Of a stretch of DNA of 64,000 bases, positions 38,094 to 49,158 are shown in pieces; positions within the stretch are counted from its first letter, which is position 1, and every line of letters begins with the position of its first letter. This stretch comes from Candidatus Enterococcus huntleyi (lineage in GTDB: Bacteria > Bacillota > Bacilli > Lactobacillales > Enterococcaceae). The stretch is taken from positions 1 through 64,000 of the forward strand of contig NZ_MAEJ01000010.1 of assembly GCF_009933175.1 (NCBI RefSeq), in the 5' to 3' direction. The notes under the pieces were generated by a model, which had not been told where the DNA came from, searched no databases, and was given only the letters and a program-made list of their open reading frames with translations. The translations under genes were made by a program, and so were the position numbers.

Positions 38094-38984
38094 ATGAATG
38101 AGCCCCCATTGATCAATACTTCACTAGTGAACACGATGCTATCAAATGACTATGAACTCTTCCATGTCAAGGATCTGGTAGTTCAAGAGAAAACGCTCTA
38201 TCATTATCATGACTTTTATGAAATTCATTGCACATTATCCGGCACAGCCAACTTCTACTTGGATGGAAAACAGTACTTATTGAAACCTGGCTCTGTTATT
38301 TTTATCCATAGTTTAGATTTACATCGCATCGTCAAGCAAGATTCTGAAGTATATGAACGTGTCTATATGTTTATTACGCCTAACTTTTTACGTAATCATT
38401 CTAGCAAATATACCAATTTAGAGCGCTGCTTTCATGCAACTGGGACTACGAAAAGTAAAATCGTTCAAACTACCCCTGAACAGCTTACCTACTACCTCTC
38501 TTCACTTGAAGAGCCGATTAATAAAAAAACCTATGGTATGGACTTGAAATATACTCAGAAATTTATCGACTTTTTAGTTTACTTAAATAAATTAGTTATG
38601 AGTGAAGAAAACGACGTTCAACCCAAAGAGGTCTTGGAAAATAGTATGATCGAAGAGTTGATGGTGTATGTTTCGGAGAACTTAGAAGCTTCATTGACAC
38701 TTGAAGACGTCGCAAAGAAGTTTTTTGTCAGCAAATATTACATTGCCCGCATGTTTAAAAAGACGACTGGTTTTACCTTTCACAGTTATGTTTTAAAAAA
38801 GCGGCTACTCTATGCAAAGCAGCTATTAGTGACCTATAAGAATTCCAATGAAATCTATCTTCAATGTGGATTCAAGTCCTATTCTCATTTCCTAAAAAGC
38901 TTCAAGAAAGAATTTGGACTTACCCCGAAAGAGTATTTAAAGAAACACCAAAATCAAGAAATCATCTTTTTCGATCACCATTAA
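38094..38984 (+). CDS. AraC family transcriptional regulator with cupin sensor
   Basis: A 296-residue activator. The N-terminal half is a cupin-type sugar-binding domain (HYHDFYEIHCTLSGTANFYLDGKQYLLKPGSVIFIHSLDLH, about residues 36-76); the C-terminal half has two helix-turn-helix units (LEDVAKKFFVSKYYIARMFKKTTG and YLQCGFKSYSHFLKSFKKEFGLTPKEYL). RBS AGGAGGAATT before the ATG. It is divergent from the GH105-TRAP operon, with the inverted repeats and cre between them, and is the obvious candidate activator of that operon and perhaps of the rha genes. Confidence 0.9.
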   Translation: MNEPPLINTSLVNTMLSNDYELFHVKDLVVQEKTLYHYHDFYEIHCTLSGTANFYLDGKQYLLKPGSVIFIHSLDLHRIVKQDSEVYERVYMFITPNFLRNHSSKYTNLERCFHATGTTKSKIVQTTPEQLTYYLSSLEEPINKKTYGMDLKYTQKFIDFLVYLNKLVMSEENDVQPKEVLENSMIEELMVYVSENLEASLTLEDVAKKFFVSKYYIARMFKKTTGFTFHSYVLKKRLLYAKQLLVTYKNSNEIYLQCGFKSYSHFLKSFKKEFGLTPKEYLKKHQNQEIIFFDHH

Positions 38985-39086
38985 TTAGTCTCACAAAAAT
39001 GATTTTAAAAATCTTTTATTTTTCGCGAAAAGGTAAGCGATTGCATATATTGAGAATACTCCTTCCTTGCCTCATCAAAGATAGAA

Positions 39087-39123
39087 CCAAAAAACGGAGA
39101 ATCCCGCAGGACTCTCCGTTTTT
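39087..39123. terminator. Bidirectional terminator between the AraC gene and pgi
   Basis: Arms AAAAAACGGAGA and TCTCCGTTTTTTT with a 12-base loop; T-runs on both strands serve the convergent genes. Confidence 0.9.
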
Positions 39124-39177
39124 TTATACATATACTCGACTTATCGAGCTAGATTTTCTTTAGTAATGAACGACTGA

Positions 39178-40524
39178 TTATAGACGTGCGTTCAATTCTT
39201 TGGCTAAATCTTCAAAGCCTGGTTTGCCTAAAAGGGCAAACATATTTTTCTTGTAAGCTTCCACACCTGGTTGGTCAAATGGATTTACGCCATTTAAGTA
39301 GCCAGAGATACCCACAGCGATTTCGAAGAAGTACATAGTGTACCCTAATGTGTAAGCATCCATTGCTGGAATTTTAACTAATAAGTTTGGTACATCACCA
39401 TCTGTATGTGCAAGTAAAGTTCCTTCGAAAGCTTTTGTATTAACGAAGTCAACTTCTTTTCCTTGCAAGTAGCCTAAGCCATCTAGGTCTGCTTCTTGTG
39501 TTGGAATTGCCACAGATTTGCGAGGGTTTTCAACTTTAACGACTGTCTCAAAAATGTTACGACGACCTTCTTGGATATATTGTCCTAGAGAGTGTAAATC
39601 AGTTGAGAAGTTCGCGCTTGAAGGGTAAATCCCTTTTTGGTCTTTTCCTTCTGACTCACCGAATAATTGTTTCCACCATTCAGAAAAATATTGCATTCCT
39701 GGTTCGTAGTTAATCAATAATTCAGTTACTTTGCCTTTACGGTATAAAATGTTACGCATCGCTGCATATTGATACGCTTCATTTTCTGATAATTTATCAC
39801 TTGAGTAAGCATCGCTCGCATCTGCAGCACCTTGCATTAAGGCATCTACATCCGCACCACTTGCTGCAATCGGTAGTAAACCAACTGCTGTCAATACAGA
39901 AAAACGTCCGCCGACATCATCAGGAATCACAAATGTTTCCCATTTTTCAGCATCTGCTTCAACTTTTACCGCCCCTTTGGCTTTATCAGTTGTTGCGTAG
40001 ATACGTTTGTTTGCTTCTTCTTGACCATATTTTTTCACAAGTAATTCTTTGAAAACACGGAAAGCAATTGCTGGTTCAGTAGTAGTACCAGATTTTGAAA
40101 TGACATTCACTGAGAAATCACGTTCACCAATCACTTCGATTAAATCTGCTAAATACGTTGAGCTGATAGAATTTCCAGCGTAGAAGATTTGTGGTGCTTT
40201 ACGATCTGCTTTATCTAACATGTTAAAGAAGCTGTGATTTAAGAAATCAATCGCCGCACGGGCACCTAGATAAGAGCCACCGATACCGATAACGACTAAT
40301 ACTTCAGAGTCAGATTGAATTTTTTCCGCTGCTTTTTTAATGCGAGCAAATTCTTCCTTATCATATGCTTTTGGTAGATCAATCCAGCCACGAAAATCGC
40401 TTCCCGCTCCTGTTCCTTCGCGCAAAGTATTATGAGCAGCAGTTACTGCACTTTGCATATAGTCCAATTCATGGGCATTAACAAATGGCGCTACTTTTGA
40501 ATAATCAAATTGAATGTGTGACAT
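39178..40524 (-). CDS. pgi: Glucose-6-phosphate isomerase
   Basis: A 448-residue glycolytic enzyme: glucose 6-phosphate to fructose 6-phosphate. The SIS-domain motifs [19 protein letters not shown] near 140-158 and the signature [16 protein letters not shown] near 205-220 are present, with the catalytic Glu region [18 protein letters not shown] near 279-296 and the conserved GQYIQEGRR. Length fits the short Bacilli form. It has its own promoter and is terminated jointly with the AraC gene. Confidence 0.97.
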   Translation of the reverse strand: MSHIQFDYSKVAPFVNAHELDYMQSAVTAAHNTLREGTGAGSDFRGWIDLPKAYDKEEFARIKKAAEKIQSDSEVLVVIGIGGSYLGARAAIDFLNHSFFNMLDKADRKAPQIFYAGNSISSTYLADLIEVIGERDFSVNVISKSGTTTEPAIAFRVFKELLVKKYGQEEANKRIYATTDKAKGAVKVEADAEKWETFVIPDDVGGRFSVLTAVGLLPIAASGADVDALMQGAADASDAYSSDKLSENEAYQYAAMRNILYRKGKVTELLINYEPGMQYFSEWWKQLFGESEGKDQKGIYPSSANFSTDLHSLGQYIQEGRRNIFETVVKVENPRKSVAIPTQEADLDGLGYLQGKEVDFVNTKAFEGTLLAHTDGDVPNLLVKIPAMDAYTLGYTMYFFEIAVGISGYLNGVNPFDQPGVEAYKKNMFALLGKPGFEDLAKELNARL

Positions 40525-40566
40525 GTTTTTTTAGTCCTCCTTGAAAGTAAACTTCATACATATATT

Positions 40567-40595
40567 ACTTTACGTTTTTTTCGCATTTATTTCAA
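40567..40595 (-). promoter_or_regulatory. pgi promoter
   Basis: On the minus strand TTGAAA (40590-40595), 17-base spacer, TAAAGT (40567-40572), about 40 bases before the pgi ATG. Confidence 0.55.
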
Positions 40596-40651
40596 GTAAA
40601 TAAGTAAAGCGTCTTACTTTTTTCTCATAAATTAAAGTTCTAGCTACGAAT

Positions 40652-42031
<1,380 letters not shown>

Positions 42032-42130
42032 TTATTGTATCGCACTTTTTCCATCTTCGCATCATCTATGCATGAATTTTTTCTGAATTTTTCCACAATT
42101 TATGCTAGACTCTTGATTGAGGTGAAAAAA

Positions 42131-43405
42131 ATGACGACAAAATATGATGTAATCGTTGTTGGTGCAGGAACCAGTGGCATGATGGCCGCTATTTCAGCCG
42201 CTGAAAATGGCGCAAACGTTTTATTAATAGAAAAGAACAAAAAAGCCGGAAAAAAACTATTGATGACCGGCGGTGGACGTTGTAATGTGACGAACAATCG
42301 CCCAGTGGAAGATTTAATCGCACATATCCCAGGCAACGGGAAATTTCTATACAGTGCCTTCTCTCAGTGGACAAATTTCGATATCATGAACTTTTTTGAA
42401 AGTAACGGGGTTCACTTAAAAGAAGAGGATCATGGGCGAATGTTTCCAATCACCAATAAATCAAAAACAATTATCGAGACACTTCTTCAACGGTTAACAG
42501 ATTTCGGCGTAACTCTGCATTTTGGTTCAAAAGTTGAAAAGTTAATTCATAAAGACGGTCAAATCTATGGTTTGCGCACAGAATTAGAAGAATTTCGGGC
42601 GCCTTGTGTCATTCTGACAACTGGTGGTCGGACCTATCCTTCCACCGGTGCCACTGGTGATGGCTACAAAATTGCTAAGAAAGTGGGTCACACTATCACG
42701 CGGCTCTATGCGACTGAATCACCTATGATTTCAGATGAAACATTTATTGAAAAGAGAACTTTACAAGGCCTTTCCTTAGATGACATTTCTTTACAAGTCC
42801 TGAATCAAAAAGGAAAAGTTGTCACTGAGCACATTATGGACCTCCTTTTTACCCACTTTGGTGTTTCAGGACCAGCAGCTTTACGGTGCTCTAGCTTCGT
42901 CAATCAAGAATTGGAAGAAACAAACGGTCAACCCGTTACGCTTCGCCTAGACTGTTTCCCAGAAATTTCAGCCCAAGAATTAACCAAACAAGCGAGCGCA
43001 CTGTTAAAAGACTCTAAAAAGTCTCTTGCCAACGCATTGAAAGGCTTCTTACCTGAACGGTTATTAGACTTCTACCTTGAAAAGTGTCACCTACACGAAT
43101 TAAGTGCGCCACAGGTCACAGACGCCCAACTAGAAGAATTTATTCATCTATGTAAAAGTTTTGAGTTTACCATTTCTAAAACTTTCCCAATCGAAAAATC
43201 ATTTGTAACTGGCGGGGGCATTTCATTAAAGGAAATCCAACCGAAAACGATGGAAAGTAAGTTAGTTCAAGGATTATTTTTTGCAGGAGAACTGTTAGAT
43301 ATTAACGGTTATACCGGCGGTTTCAACATTACTGCAGCTTTCGTAACCGGACATGTTGCTGGCCAACACGCCGCGGAAGTTGCTGCCTACACTTACCTAG
43401 AGTAG
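42131..43405 (+). CDS. BaiN/YhiN (HI0933) family flavoprotein
   Basis: A 424-residue FAD-dependent protein of the HI0933 family, sometimes annotated as NAD(P)/FAD-dependent oxidoreductase. The FAD motif VVGAGTSGMMAAISAAENGANVLLIEK starts at residue 7, followed by the family motif KAGKKLLMTGGGRCNVTN (near 37-54) and a C-terminal GGISLKEIQPKTMESKLVQGLFFAGELLDINGYTGGFN. Only BaiN from gut clostridia has an assigned reaction (bile-acid intermediates), which is not implied here. The ATG with GAGGTG just upstream is used; the frame extends 32 codons more without an RBS. Confidence 0.87.
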   Translation: MTTKYDVIVVGAGTSGMMAAISAAENGANVLLIEKNKKAGKKLLMTGGGRCNVTNNRPVEDLIAHIPGNGKFLYSAFSQWTNFDIMNFFESNGVHLKEEDHGRMFPITNKSKTIIETLLQRLTDFGVTLHFGSKVEKLIHKDGQIYGLRTELEEFRAPCVILTTGGRTYPSTGATGDGYKIAKKVGHTITRLYATESPMISDETFIEKRTLQGLSLDDISLQVLNQKGKVVTEHIMDLLFTHFGVSGPAALRCSSFVNQELEETNGQPVTLRLDCFPEISAQELTKQASALLKDSKKSLANALKGFLPERLLDFYLEKCHLHELSAPQVTDAQLEEFIHLCKSFEFTISKTFPIEKSFVTGGGISLKEIQPKTMESKLVQGLFFAGELLDINGYTGGFNITAAFVTGHVAGQHAAEVAAYTYLE

Positions 43406-43424
43406 CCTACCCTAACGAACAAAT

Positions 43425-43485
43425 AAGCCCGCAGCATTGTGGAAAGACTTTTAAAAGCTTCCCACAATGCTGCGGGCTATTATTC
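43425..43485. terminator. Long bidirectional hairpin between flavoprotein gene and ybaK
   Basis: Very stable arms: AGCCCGCAGCATTGTGG pairs perfectly with CCACAATGCTGCGGGCT, with additional AAAG/CTTT pairs inside. T-tracts are weak (ATTATT), but the location between two convergent genes supports termination. Confidence 0.75.
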
Positions 43486-43574
43486 TGAAGTAACCTATCT
43501 AGCTACCCTATTTTCTTCCTATTCTTCATTCCGTTCATTTCTAATATCACCGACTCAATGATTAGCACCAGTTA

Positions 43575-44066
43575 TTACAACAATTGTAAATCTGTAAAGA
43601 CTGCTTTAGTCAATTGCTGGATGCCGCTAGCGGCTAATTCCATCTGCAATCCTCGTTTTCCTGCGGAAATAATGATGGTTTCAAATGATTGCGCCGAAGC
43701 ATCGATAAACGTCGGAAATAATTTTTTCATGCCGATGGGCGAACAGCCACCTCGAATGTAACCAGTGGTAGCCTCCAAATCCTTCAAATGTAACATTTCA
43801 ACTTTCTTATTACCACTGACCTTAGCCAGCTTTTTTAAATCAAGTTCTTGATTCCCTGGAATAACCGCTACGATTGGTCCGGTTTTGTTGCCTGTTGCGA
43901 CTAATGTTTTAAATATCTGACTTTTATCTTGGTGTAACTGTTCAGCAACATCACTTGCCCCTACATGCTCTTCAGACCATGCGTATTCATGCTCTATATA
44001 AGGAATCTTTTTTTGCTCGACTAAACGAATTGCATTGGTTTTTGTAGGCGTCTTTTTCTTTGCCAT
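43575..44066 (-). CDS. ybaK: YbaK-type Cys-tRNA(Pro)/tRNA(Cys) deacylase
   Basis: A 163-residue trans-editing enzyme that removes cysteine mistakenly attached to tRNA(Pro). The YbaK core is seen: QIFKTLVATGNKTGPIVAVIPGNQELDLKKLAKVSGNKKVEML (near 50-92), and GYIRGGCSPIGMKK (near 102-115) carries the conserved GGxSPxG signature. The start ATG at 44066 is supported by GAGGTG 6 bases upstream; a GTG three codons before overlaps this RBS. Confidence 0.93.
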   Translation of the reverse strand: MAKKKTPTKTNAIRLVEQKKIPYIEHEYAWSEEHVGASDVAEQLHQDKSQIFKTLVATGNKTGPIVAVIPGNQELDLKKLAKVSGNKKVEMLHLKDLEATTGYIRGGCSPIGMKKLFPTFIDASAQSFETIIISAGKRGLQMELAASGIQQLTKAVFTDLQLL

Positions 44067-44196
44067 CCTCTTCACCTCAGACTTAGTCTACCAAAATTAG
44101 CTAAACATGCAACTAAAAAATAGCCAACCTTATCATTTGGTTGATTGACAAACTAGGCGTACACTTAGTTTATAAAACTACGAGGAGGACACAGAA

Positions 44197-45237
44197 ATGA
44201 AAACAAGAATTTCTAGAGGTAAATTTGAAAAAATGCAACAACTTTCAAACGATCAAGGAGTCATCGCCGCTTTAGCTATTGATCAACGAGGCTCTATGAA
44301 AAAAATGATGGAAGCTGCTGTCGGGCCTGAAAAGTTTACAATGGACCATGTGTACGAATTCAAAGAACTCGTGTCACAAGAATTGACTAAATATGTTAGT
44401 GCCATCTTATTGGATGAAGAATATGGCTTCAAAGGGATTGCTGCGAAAAATCCTCAAGCTGGCTTGATTATGTCGTACGAAAAAACCGGCTATGATGTCT
44501 CCACACCAGGCCGCTTACCTGAATTATTGCCCAATGAATCGTTAGACCGTTTACTAGAAAAAGGCGCCGACGCAGCCAAAGTATTGGTCTATTACAATCC
44601 TGACGATCCACAAGAAATATTGGACGTTAAACACGCGTTTCTTGAACGCTTAGGAACGGAAGCTTTAGCAGCCGACATTCCCGTCTTTGTCGAACCGATC
44701 GTCTACGACAACGAAATCTCAGATGACCATTCTCCTGAGTTCGCGAAGATAAAACCTAAAAAAGTTATTGATACGATTAAAGAATTCACCAAAGATAAAT
44801 ACCATATTGATATCTTAAAAGTCGAAGTCCCTGTCCTCTTTAACCTAGTAGAAGGCTATACTGCTGAAGGCATTTCTCCTGTCTATACACAAGCCGAAGC
44901 CGCTGCCTACTTCAAAGAAGCCAGTGACGCAGCCACTCGCCCATTCATTTATTTAAGCGCTGGTGTTCCTGCAGAAATTTTCCGCGAAGAACTCATCTTT
45001 GCCGGCAAACACGGCGCTACTTACTCAGGTATTCTAGGCGGTCGTGCCACTTGGCGTGATGGTGTTGAAATCTACGGAAAACAAGGTAAAGAGGCTCTAA
45101 TCAATTGGTTAGATACCCAAGGCAAAGAAAATGTGGACGAACTAAATCAAATCCTCGCCGACTATGCAAAACCTTGGTACGAAATCTATGGTGGCCTAGA
45201 TAATATCGAAGTGTTTGATATTGATGTAATGAACTAA
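44197..45237 (+). CDS. lacD: Tagatose-1,6-bisphosphate aldolase, LacD type
   Basis: A 346-residue class I aldolase: tagatose 1,6-bisphosphate to DHAP and glyceraldehyde 3-phosphate. AALAIDQRGSMKKMM (near 25-39) and the Schiff-base Lys in DILKVEVPVLFN (near 207-218) are diagnostic, as is FIYLSAGVPAEIFREEL near 250-266. It is about 20 residues longer than typical LacD and stands alone, not in a lac operon, so it may serve another ketose bisphosphate (for instance in tagatose or sulfo-sugar breakdown). RBS GAGGAGG 10 bases before the ATG; TTGACA at 44148-44153 overlaps an AACTA-N10-TAGTT dyad that may be an operator. Confidence 0.82.
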   Translation: MKTRISRGKFEKMQQLSNDQGVIAALAIDQRGSMKKMMEAAVGPEKFTMDHVYEFKELVSQELTKYVSAILLDEEYGFKGIAAKNPQAGLIMSYEKTGYDVSTPGRLPELLPNESLDRLLEKGADAAKVLVYYNPDDPQEILDVKHAFLERLGTEALAADIPVFVEPIVYDNEISDDHSPEFAKIKPKKVIDTIKEFTKDKYHIDILKVEVPVLFNLVEGYTAEGISPVYTQAEAAAYFKEASDAATRPFIYLSAGVPAEIFREELIFAGKHGATYSGILGGRATWRDGVEIYGKQGKEALINWLDTQGKENVDELNQILADYAKPWYEIYGGLDNIEVFDIDVMN

Positions 45238-45243
45238 ACAATC

Positions 45244-45281
45244 AAAAAAACTTCTTCCGGTGTGCTGGAAGAAGTTTTTTT
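45244..45281. terminator. Terminator after the lacD-like gene
   Basis: Stem AAAAAAACTTCTTCC / GGAAGAAGTTTTTTT with an 8-base loop; T-runs on both strands. Confidence 0.92.
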
Positions 45282-45396
45282 GAAGTTTTTATAAAACTAT
45301 TGATGCCACCTATATCTATTGACGAAATGCCAGAATCGAATGCTGTCTGTTAGTTATTAAACATTTCCTACTATTATATAAGTATTTTTCAACTCC

Positions 45397-46569
45397 CTAT
45401 TTTGTAATTTTATAGAAGAAAACTTTTAAATAATTTCCTTCTTCAAATTCAGGAATCGTTTTGAAATCTGCTGGCAGCTGATATTCGTTGACTTTTTTAA
45501 AGCGGACTTGCTTGTTCTTCAGACTTTCTTCGATCATCTTCTGGAATTTTTCTCTTGAAACATTTGCTGCATTAGTAGAAGCCACTAGCAACCCTTCTGC
45601 ACTGAGGATATCGACGCTGTCTTCCACCAAATCCCCATAGTTTTTGGCAACACTGAAGACCTTCTTCTTATTTCTTGCAAAGCTTGGTGGGTCCAACACA
45701 ATCACATCAAAATGCAGATCTTTTCTAGCTGCATATTTAAAATACTCAAAGACATCCATTACGACAATTTTATTTTCTTCTAATCCTAAGCCATTGACTT
45801 CAAATTGTTCCCTAGTCTTTGGCAAACTGCGCTTGGCTAAATCAACGCTTGTAGTCTGACTTGCACCGCCCATCTTAGCTGCGACCGAGAAGGCCCCTGT
45901 ATAGCTGAACATGTTCAAAAGGCTTTTTCCTGCAACCAATCCCATAGATAATGCTTCGCGAACTTCCTTTTGATCTAAGAAAATCCCCGTCATTAATCCT
46001 TCATTTAAATAGGTAGCATAAGTAATATTGTTTTCTTTTACCAACAAAGGTTCTGGTGCTTCTTTTCCGTACAACCATTGGCTTTCAGGTAATTTCCCAT
46101 CAGAAAATCGAATCTTTTCGTAGGCCCCCACAACTTCTGGAAAAACCTGCTTAAAGGCTGCAACAATCTCCTCTTTATTTTGGAAAAGCGTCTGATTATA
46201 CCAGGAAAAAACCGCGTAGGACTCATATAAATCAATAATTAATCCTCCTAGACCATCACCTTCTCCATTGAAAATGCGAAAAGCTGTCGTCGTCTCATCT
46301 AAGAAATAACGTTCACGAGCTTTCTTAGCTGTCGTGAAAAGTTTTGCAAAAAAAGCTAGCTGTATGGGTTCATCTTTGTTACTTAAGACCCAACCTATTC
46401 CTTTATTCTGTTCTCCTAGATAGCCCTTTGCGAGAAATCGTCCCGCTTCATTTACAAATGAAACCCATTGTTTCGTAGGTTTTACTTCCCTCACTAAATC
46501 CTCTTTTTGCAAAAGTGGATAACCTCGGCGCAGTTTTTTCTCGGCCTGTTTTGTTACTCTAATTTCCAT
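45397..46569 (-). CDS. Class I SAM-dependent rRNA methyltransferase, RlmI-like
   Basis: A 390-residue RNA m5C methyltransferase. A PUA RNA-binding domain fills residues about 1-75 (WVSFVNEAGRFLAKGYLG), and a Rossmann methyltransferase follows with NMFSYTGAFSVAAKMGG (SAM site, near 217-233), VMDVFEYF and the catalytic DPPSFARNKK motif (near 293-302). In E. coli RlmI methylates C1962 of 23S rRNA; the Firmicute homologue is presumed, not shown, to hit the same or a nearby base. It is a single gene, convergent with lacD. Confidence 0.88.
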   Translation of the reverse strand: MEIRVTKQAEKKLRRGYPLLQKEDLVREVKPTKQWVSFVNEAGRFLAKGYLGEQNKGIGWVLSNKDEPIQLAFFAKLFTTAKKARERYFLDETTTAFRIFNGEGDGLGGLIIDLYESYAVFSWYNQTLFQNKEEIVAAFKQVFPEVVGAYEKIRFSDGKLPESQWLYGKEAPEPLLVKENNITYATYLNEGLMTGIFLDQKEVREALSMGLVAGKSLLNMFSYTGAFSVAAKMGGASQTTSVDLAKRSLPKTREQFEVNGLGLEENKIVVMDVFEYFKYAARKDLHFDVIVLDPPSFARNKKKVFSVAKNYGDLVEDSVDILSAEGLLVASTNAANVSREKFQKMIEESLKNKQVRFKKVNEYQLPADFKTIPEFEEGNYLKVFFYKITK

Positions 46570-46728
46570 ATGCTCACCTGCTCTTATAATCTATTTGTTT
46601 AGTATAGCAAAAAAAGGACTGACTGTCTGAAGCAATCTTGAGAAAGCACTGGAAAATAAATTCTGAAAGAGCAGACCTAAAGAAATACTTAAAGTGGAGC
46701 TCAAAGTATGTGTGACGCTTGATTTCAA

Positions 46729-46757
46729 TTGACACCAAAGCCTGTTGCGAGTAAAAT
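46729..46757 (+). promoter_or_regulatory. ltaS promoter
   Basis: Perfect -35 TTGACA (46729-46734), 17-base spacer, -10 TAAAAT (46752-46757). Transcription would start near 46764, which rules out the ATG at 46745 and supports the TTG start at 46823. Confidence 0.82.
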
Positions 46758-46822
46758 GTAAAGAAGTTATGGCAATCATTGACGTGTTTTCAGTGTGCCT
46801 TGAACGGAAAGGAAGGTTAAAA

Positions 46823-48970
46823 TTGAAAAAATTAAAAACTCCCGCCTTTTTAAATACGCGGCTTGGCTTTTTTTCATTAGCAGCCTTATTATTTTGGTTA
46901 AAAAATCTATTTGCTTATCATTTTGACTTTAATTTGGGTATAGAAAACTCATTCCAGTATTTTATTTTACTAATAAATCCGATTGCAACGACCCTCTTCT
47001 TGCTAGGAATTGCCTTGTATATAAGGAGAACAAAACCTTCTTACATAACAATGATGGTGATTTATTTCTTAATGACAGTCTTGCTATTCTCAAATGTGAC
47101 CTACTATCGTGAATTCACCGATTTCATTACTGTGAATACGATGCTGGGTGCTGGGAAAGTAGCCAGTGGCTTAGGTGAAAGTGCTCTTCGCCTGTTACGT
47201 CCTTATGATATCGTGTATTTCTTAGATATCATTGTGATGGCCGTATTACTGATCTTCAAGAAAATCAAGATGGACACACGTCCTGTAAGAATTCCTATGG
47301 CAGTCGCTATTTCAGCCTTTGCCTTGATGATTTTCTCAGGAAACTTAACCCTTGCTGAAGCGTCTCGTCCCGAATTACTGACGCGGACCTTTTCACGTGA
47401 TTACATTGTAAAATATCTGGGCATCAACGCGTTTACCGTCTATGACGGAGTAACTACCTATAAGACGACGCAAGTGCGTGCGCAAGCCAGTGCCAATGAT
47501 ATGAAAACAGCTGAAGAATATGTCAAAAATCATTACGCTGCACCAAATGATGAAATGTTTGGCATCGCCAAAGGAAAAAATGTCATTTATATCCATTTGG
47601 AAAGCTTCCAACAATTCTTGTTAGATTATAAGTTAACAGATGAGAGTGGCGTTGAGCATGAAGTGACACCTTTCTTAAACAACCTGTACCATAGTAATAG
47701 CACATTTGCCTTTGACAACTTTTTCCATCAAGTCTCAGCCGGTAAAACAAGTGATGCTGAAACTTTAATGGAGAACTCATTGTTTGGCTTAAATCAAGGC
47801 TCACTATTTACTCAATTAGGCGATAAGAACACATTTGAAGCAGCTCCAGCAATTCTCGATCAAACGCAAGGCTATTCAAGTGCTGTCTTTCACGGAAATG
47901 CCGGAAACTTTTGGAACCGAAATGAAACATACAAACATCTAGGATATGAAAATTTCTTTGACGCCTCTTATTACGATGTCAATGATGAAAATTCATTCCA
48001 GTATGGCTTGCATGACAAACCATTCTTCCAACAATCCGTACAATACTTGGAACATTTACAACAACCTTTTTACTCAAAATTTATTACTGTTTCTAATCAC
48101 TACCCTTATTCACAATTTACCAATGATGAAGGTGGTTTCCCACTAGCAACTACCTCAGACGAAACAATCAATGGCTACTTTGCTACAGCGAACTATCTTG
48201 ATAAAGCAGTCGAAGAATTCTTTAATTATTTAAAGGCCTCTGGCTTATATGAGAACTCTGTTGTTGTGCTTTACGGCGACCATTATGGAGTTTCTGAATC
48301 TCGGAATAAAAACTTAGCTGAGTTGATTGGCAAAGATAGTGAATCTTGGACTGATTTTGACAATGCTCAAATGCAACGTGTCCCTTATATGATTCACGTT
48401 CCTGGTCAAGAAAATGGTGGTATTAATCATACCTATGGTGGCCAAGTCGATGCATTACCAACGCTACTCCATTTATTAGGTGTAGATACGAGCAACTATA
48501 TTCAGTTAGGACAGGACTTGTTCTCGAAAGATCATGACCAGCTAGTCGCTTTCAGAAATGGCGATTTTGTTACACCTAACTACACTTACCGTGGTGGTAC
48601 AGTCTATGAAAATAAAACAGGTGAAGCAATTCCGACTCTCTCTAACTCGTTAACAGAGCAAGTTGAGACTTGGAAAGATGAAGTCGATAATCAATTAAGT
48701 ATTTCCGATCAAATCAACAATGGTGACCTCCTTCGTTTCTACACGGAAAGTGGTTTAACCGCAGTGGATCCAACTGATTATGACTACAAAGATTCGCTTG
48801 ATCGTCTACTTGATAAAGAACACACGCTAGGCAAGAAATCAACGAGTGTTTACAGTCAAAATAATAATCAATCAACTGTTGATCTGTATCAGACTGAAAC
48901 CTACAAACAGTACAACGGAGACACTACTGTCTCTGATGCACAAACTGAAAATGCTGAGACAAACAAATAG
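46823..48970 (+). CDS. ltaS: Lipoteichoic acid synthase (LtaS-type sulfatase)
   Basis: A 715-residue membrane enzyme that polymerises glycerol phosphate from phosphatidylglycerol onto the glycolipid anchor of LTA. Five N-terminal helices lie in residues 10-215; an extracellular sulfatase domain follows with the nucleophile Thr in GKTSDAETLMENSLFG (near 300), NHYPYSQF and YGDHYGVSESRNK metal-site motifs. A low-complexity Ser/Asn/Thr-rich tail follows residue about 640. The start is TTG with GGAAAGGAAGG upstream; MKKLKTPAFLNTRLGFFS is the usual enterococcal N-terminus. Signal-peptidase cleavage after the last helix is known for S. aureus LtaS. Confidence 0.93.
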   Translation: MKKLKTPAFLNTRLGFFSLAALLFWLKNLFAYHFDFNLGIENSFQYFILLINPIATTLFLLGIALYIRRTKPSYITMMVIYFLMTVLLFSNVTYYREFTDFITVNTMLGAGKVASGLGESALRLLRPYDIVYFLDIIVMAVLLIFKKIKMDTRPVRIPMAVAISAFALMIFSGNLTLAEASRPELLTRTFSRDYIVKYLGINAFTVYDGVTTYKTTQVRAQASANDMKTAEEYVKNHYAAPNDEMFGIAKGKNVIYIHLESFQQFLLDYKLTDESGVEHEVTPFLNNLYHSNSTFAFDNFFHQVSAGKTSDAETLMENSLFGLNQGSLFTQLGDKNTFEAAPAILDQTQGYSSAVFHGNAGNFWNRNETYKHLGYENFFDASYYDVNDENSFQYGLHDKPFFQQSVQYLEHLQQPFYSKFITVSNHYPYSQFTNDEGGFPLATTSDETINGYFATANYLDKAVEEFFNYLKASGLYENSVVVLYGDHYGVSESRNKNLAELIGKDSESWTDFDNAQMQRVPYMIHVPGQENGGINHTYGGQVDALPTLLHLLGVDTSNYIQLGQDLFSKDHDQLVAFRNGDFVTPNYTYRGGTVYENKTGEAIPTLSNSLTEQVETWKDEVDNQLSISDQINNGDLLRFYTESGLTAVDPTDYDYKDSLDRLLDKEHTLGKKSTSVYSQNNNQSTVDLYQTETYKQYNGDTTVSDAQTENAETNK

Positions 48971-49014
48971 CATACAAAAAGGACGAACGCTTTGGTGTTC
49001 GTCCTTTTTGTATG
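48971..49014 (+). terminator. Terminator after ltaS
   Basis: CATACAAAAAGGACGAAC pairs with GTTCGTCCTTTTTGTATG, an 18-bp stem with a T-run within the 3' arm. Confidence 0.9.
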
Positions 49015-49158
49015 CACAGTTAAATTCGCGATTTCCTCTAGGAAAATCATAAAAATCAGTGATTTACCAAGTATACAAGCTCATCTTTCACTTTTTTTAT
49101 TGCAGTTCTTCATACTTTATTCATAATCATTGCCTATACTGATAGTGAGGTGAACAGC

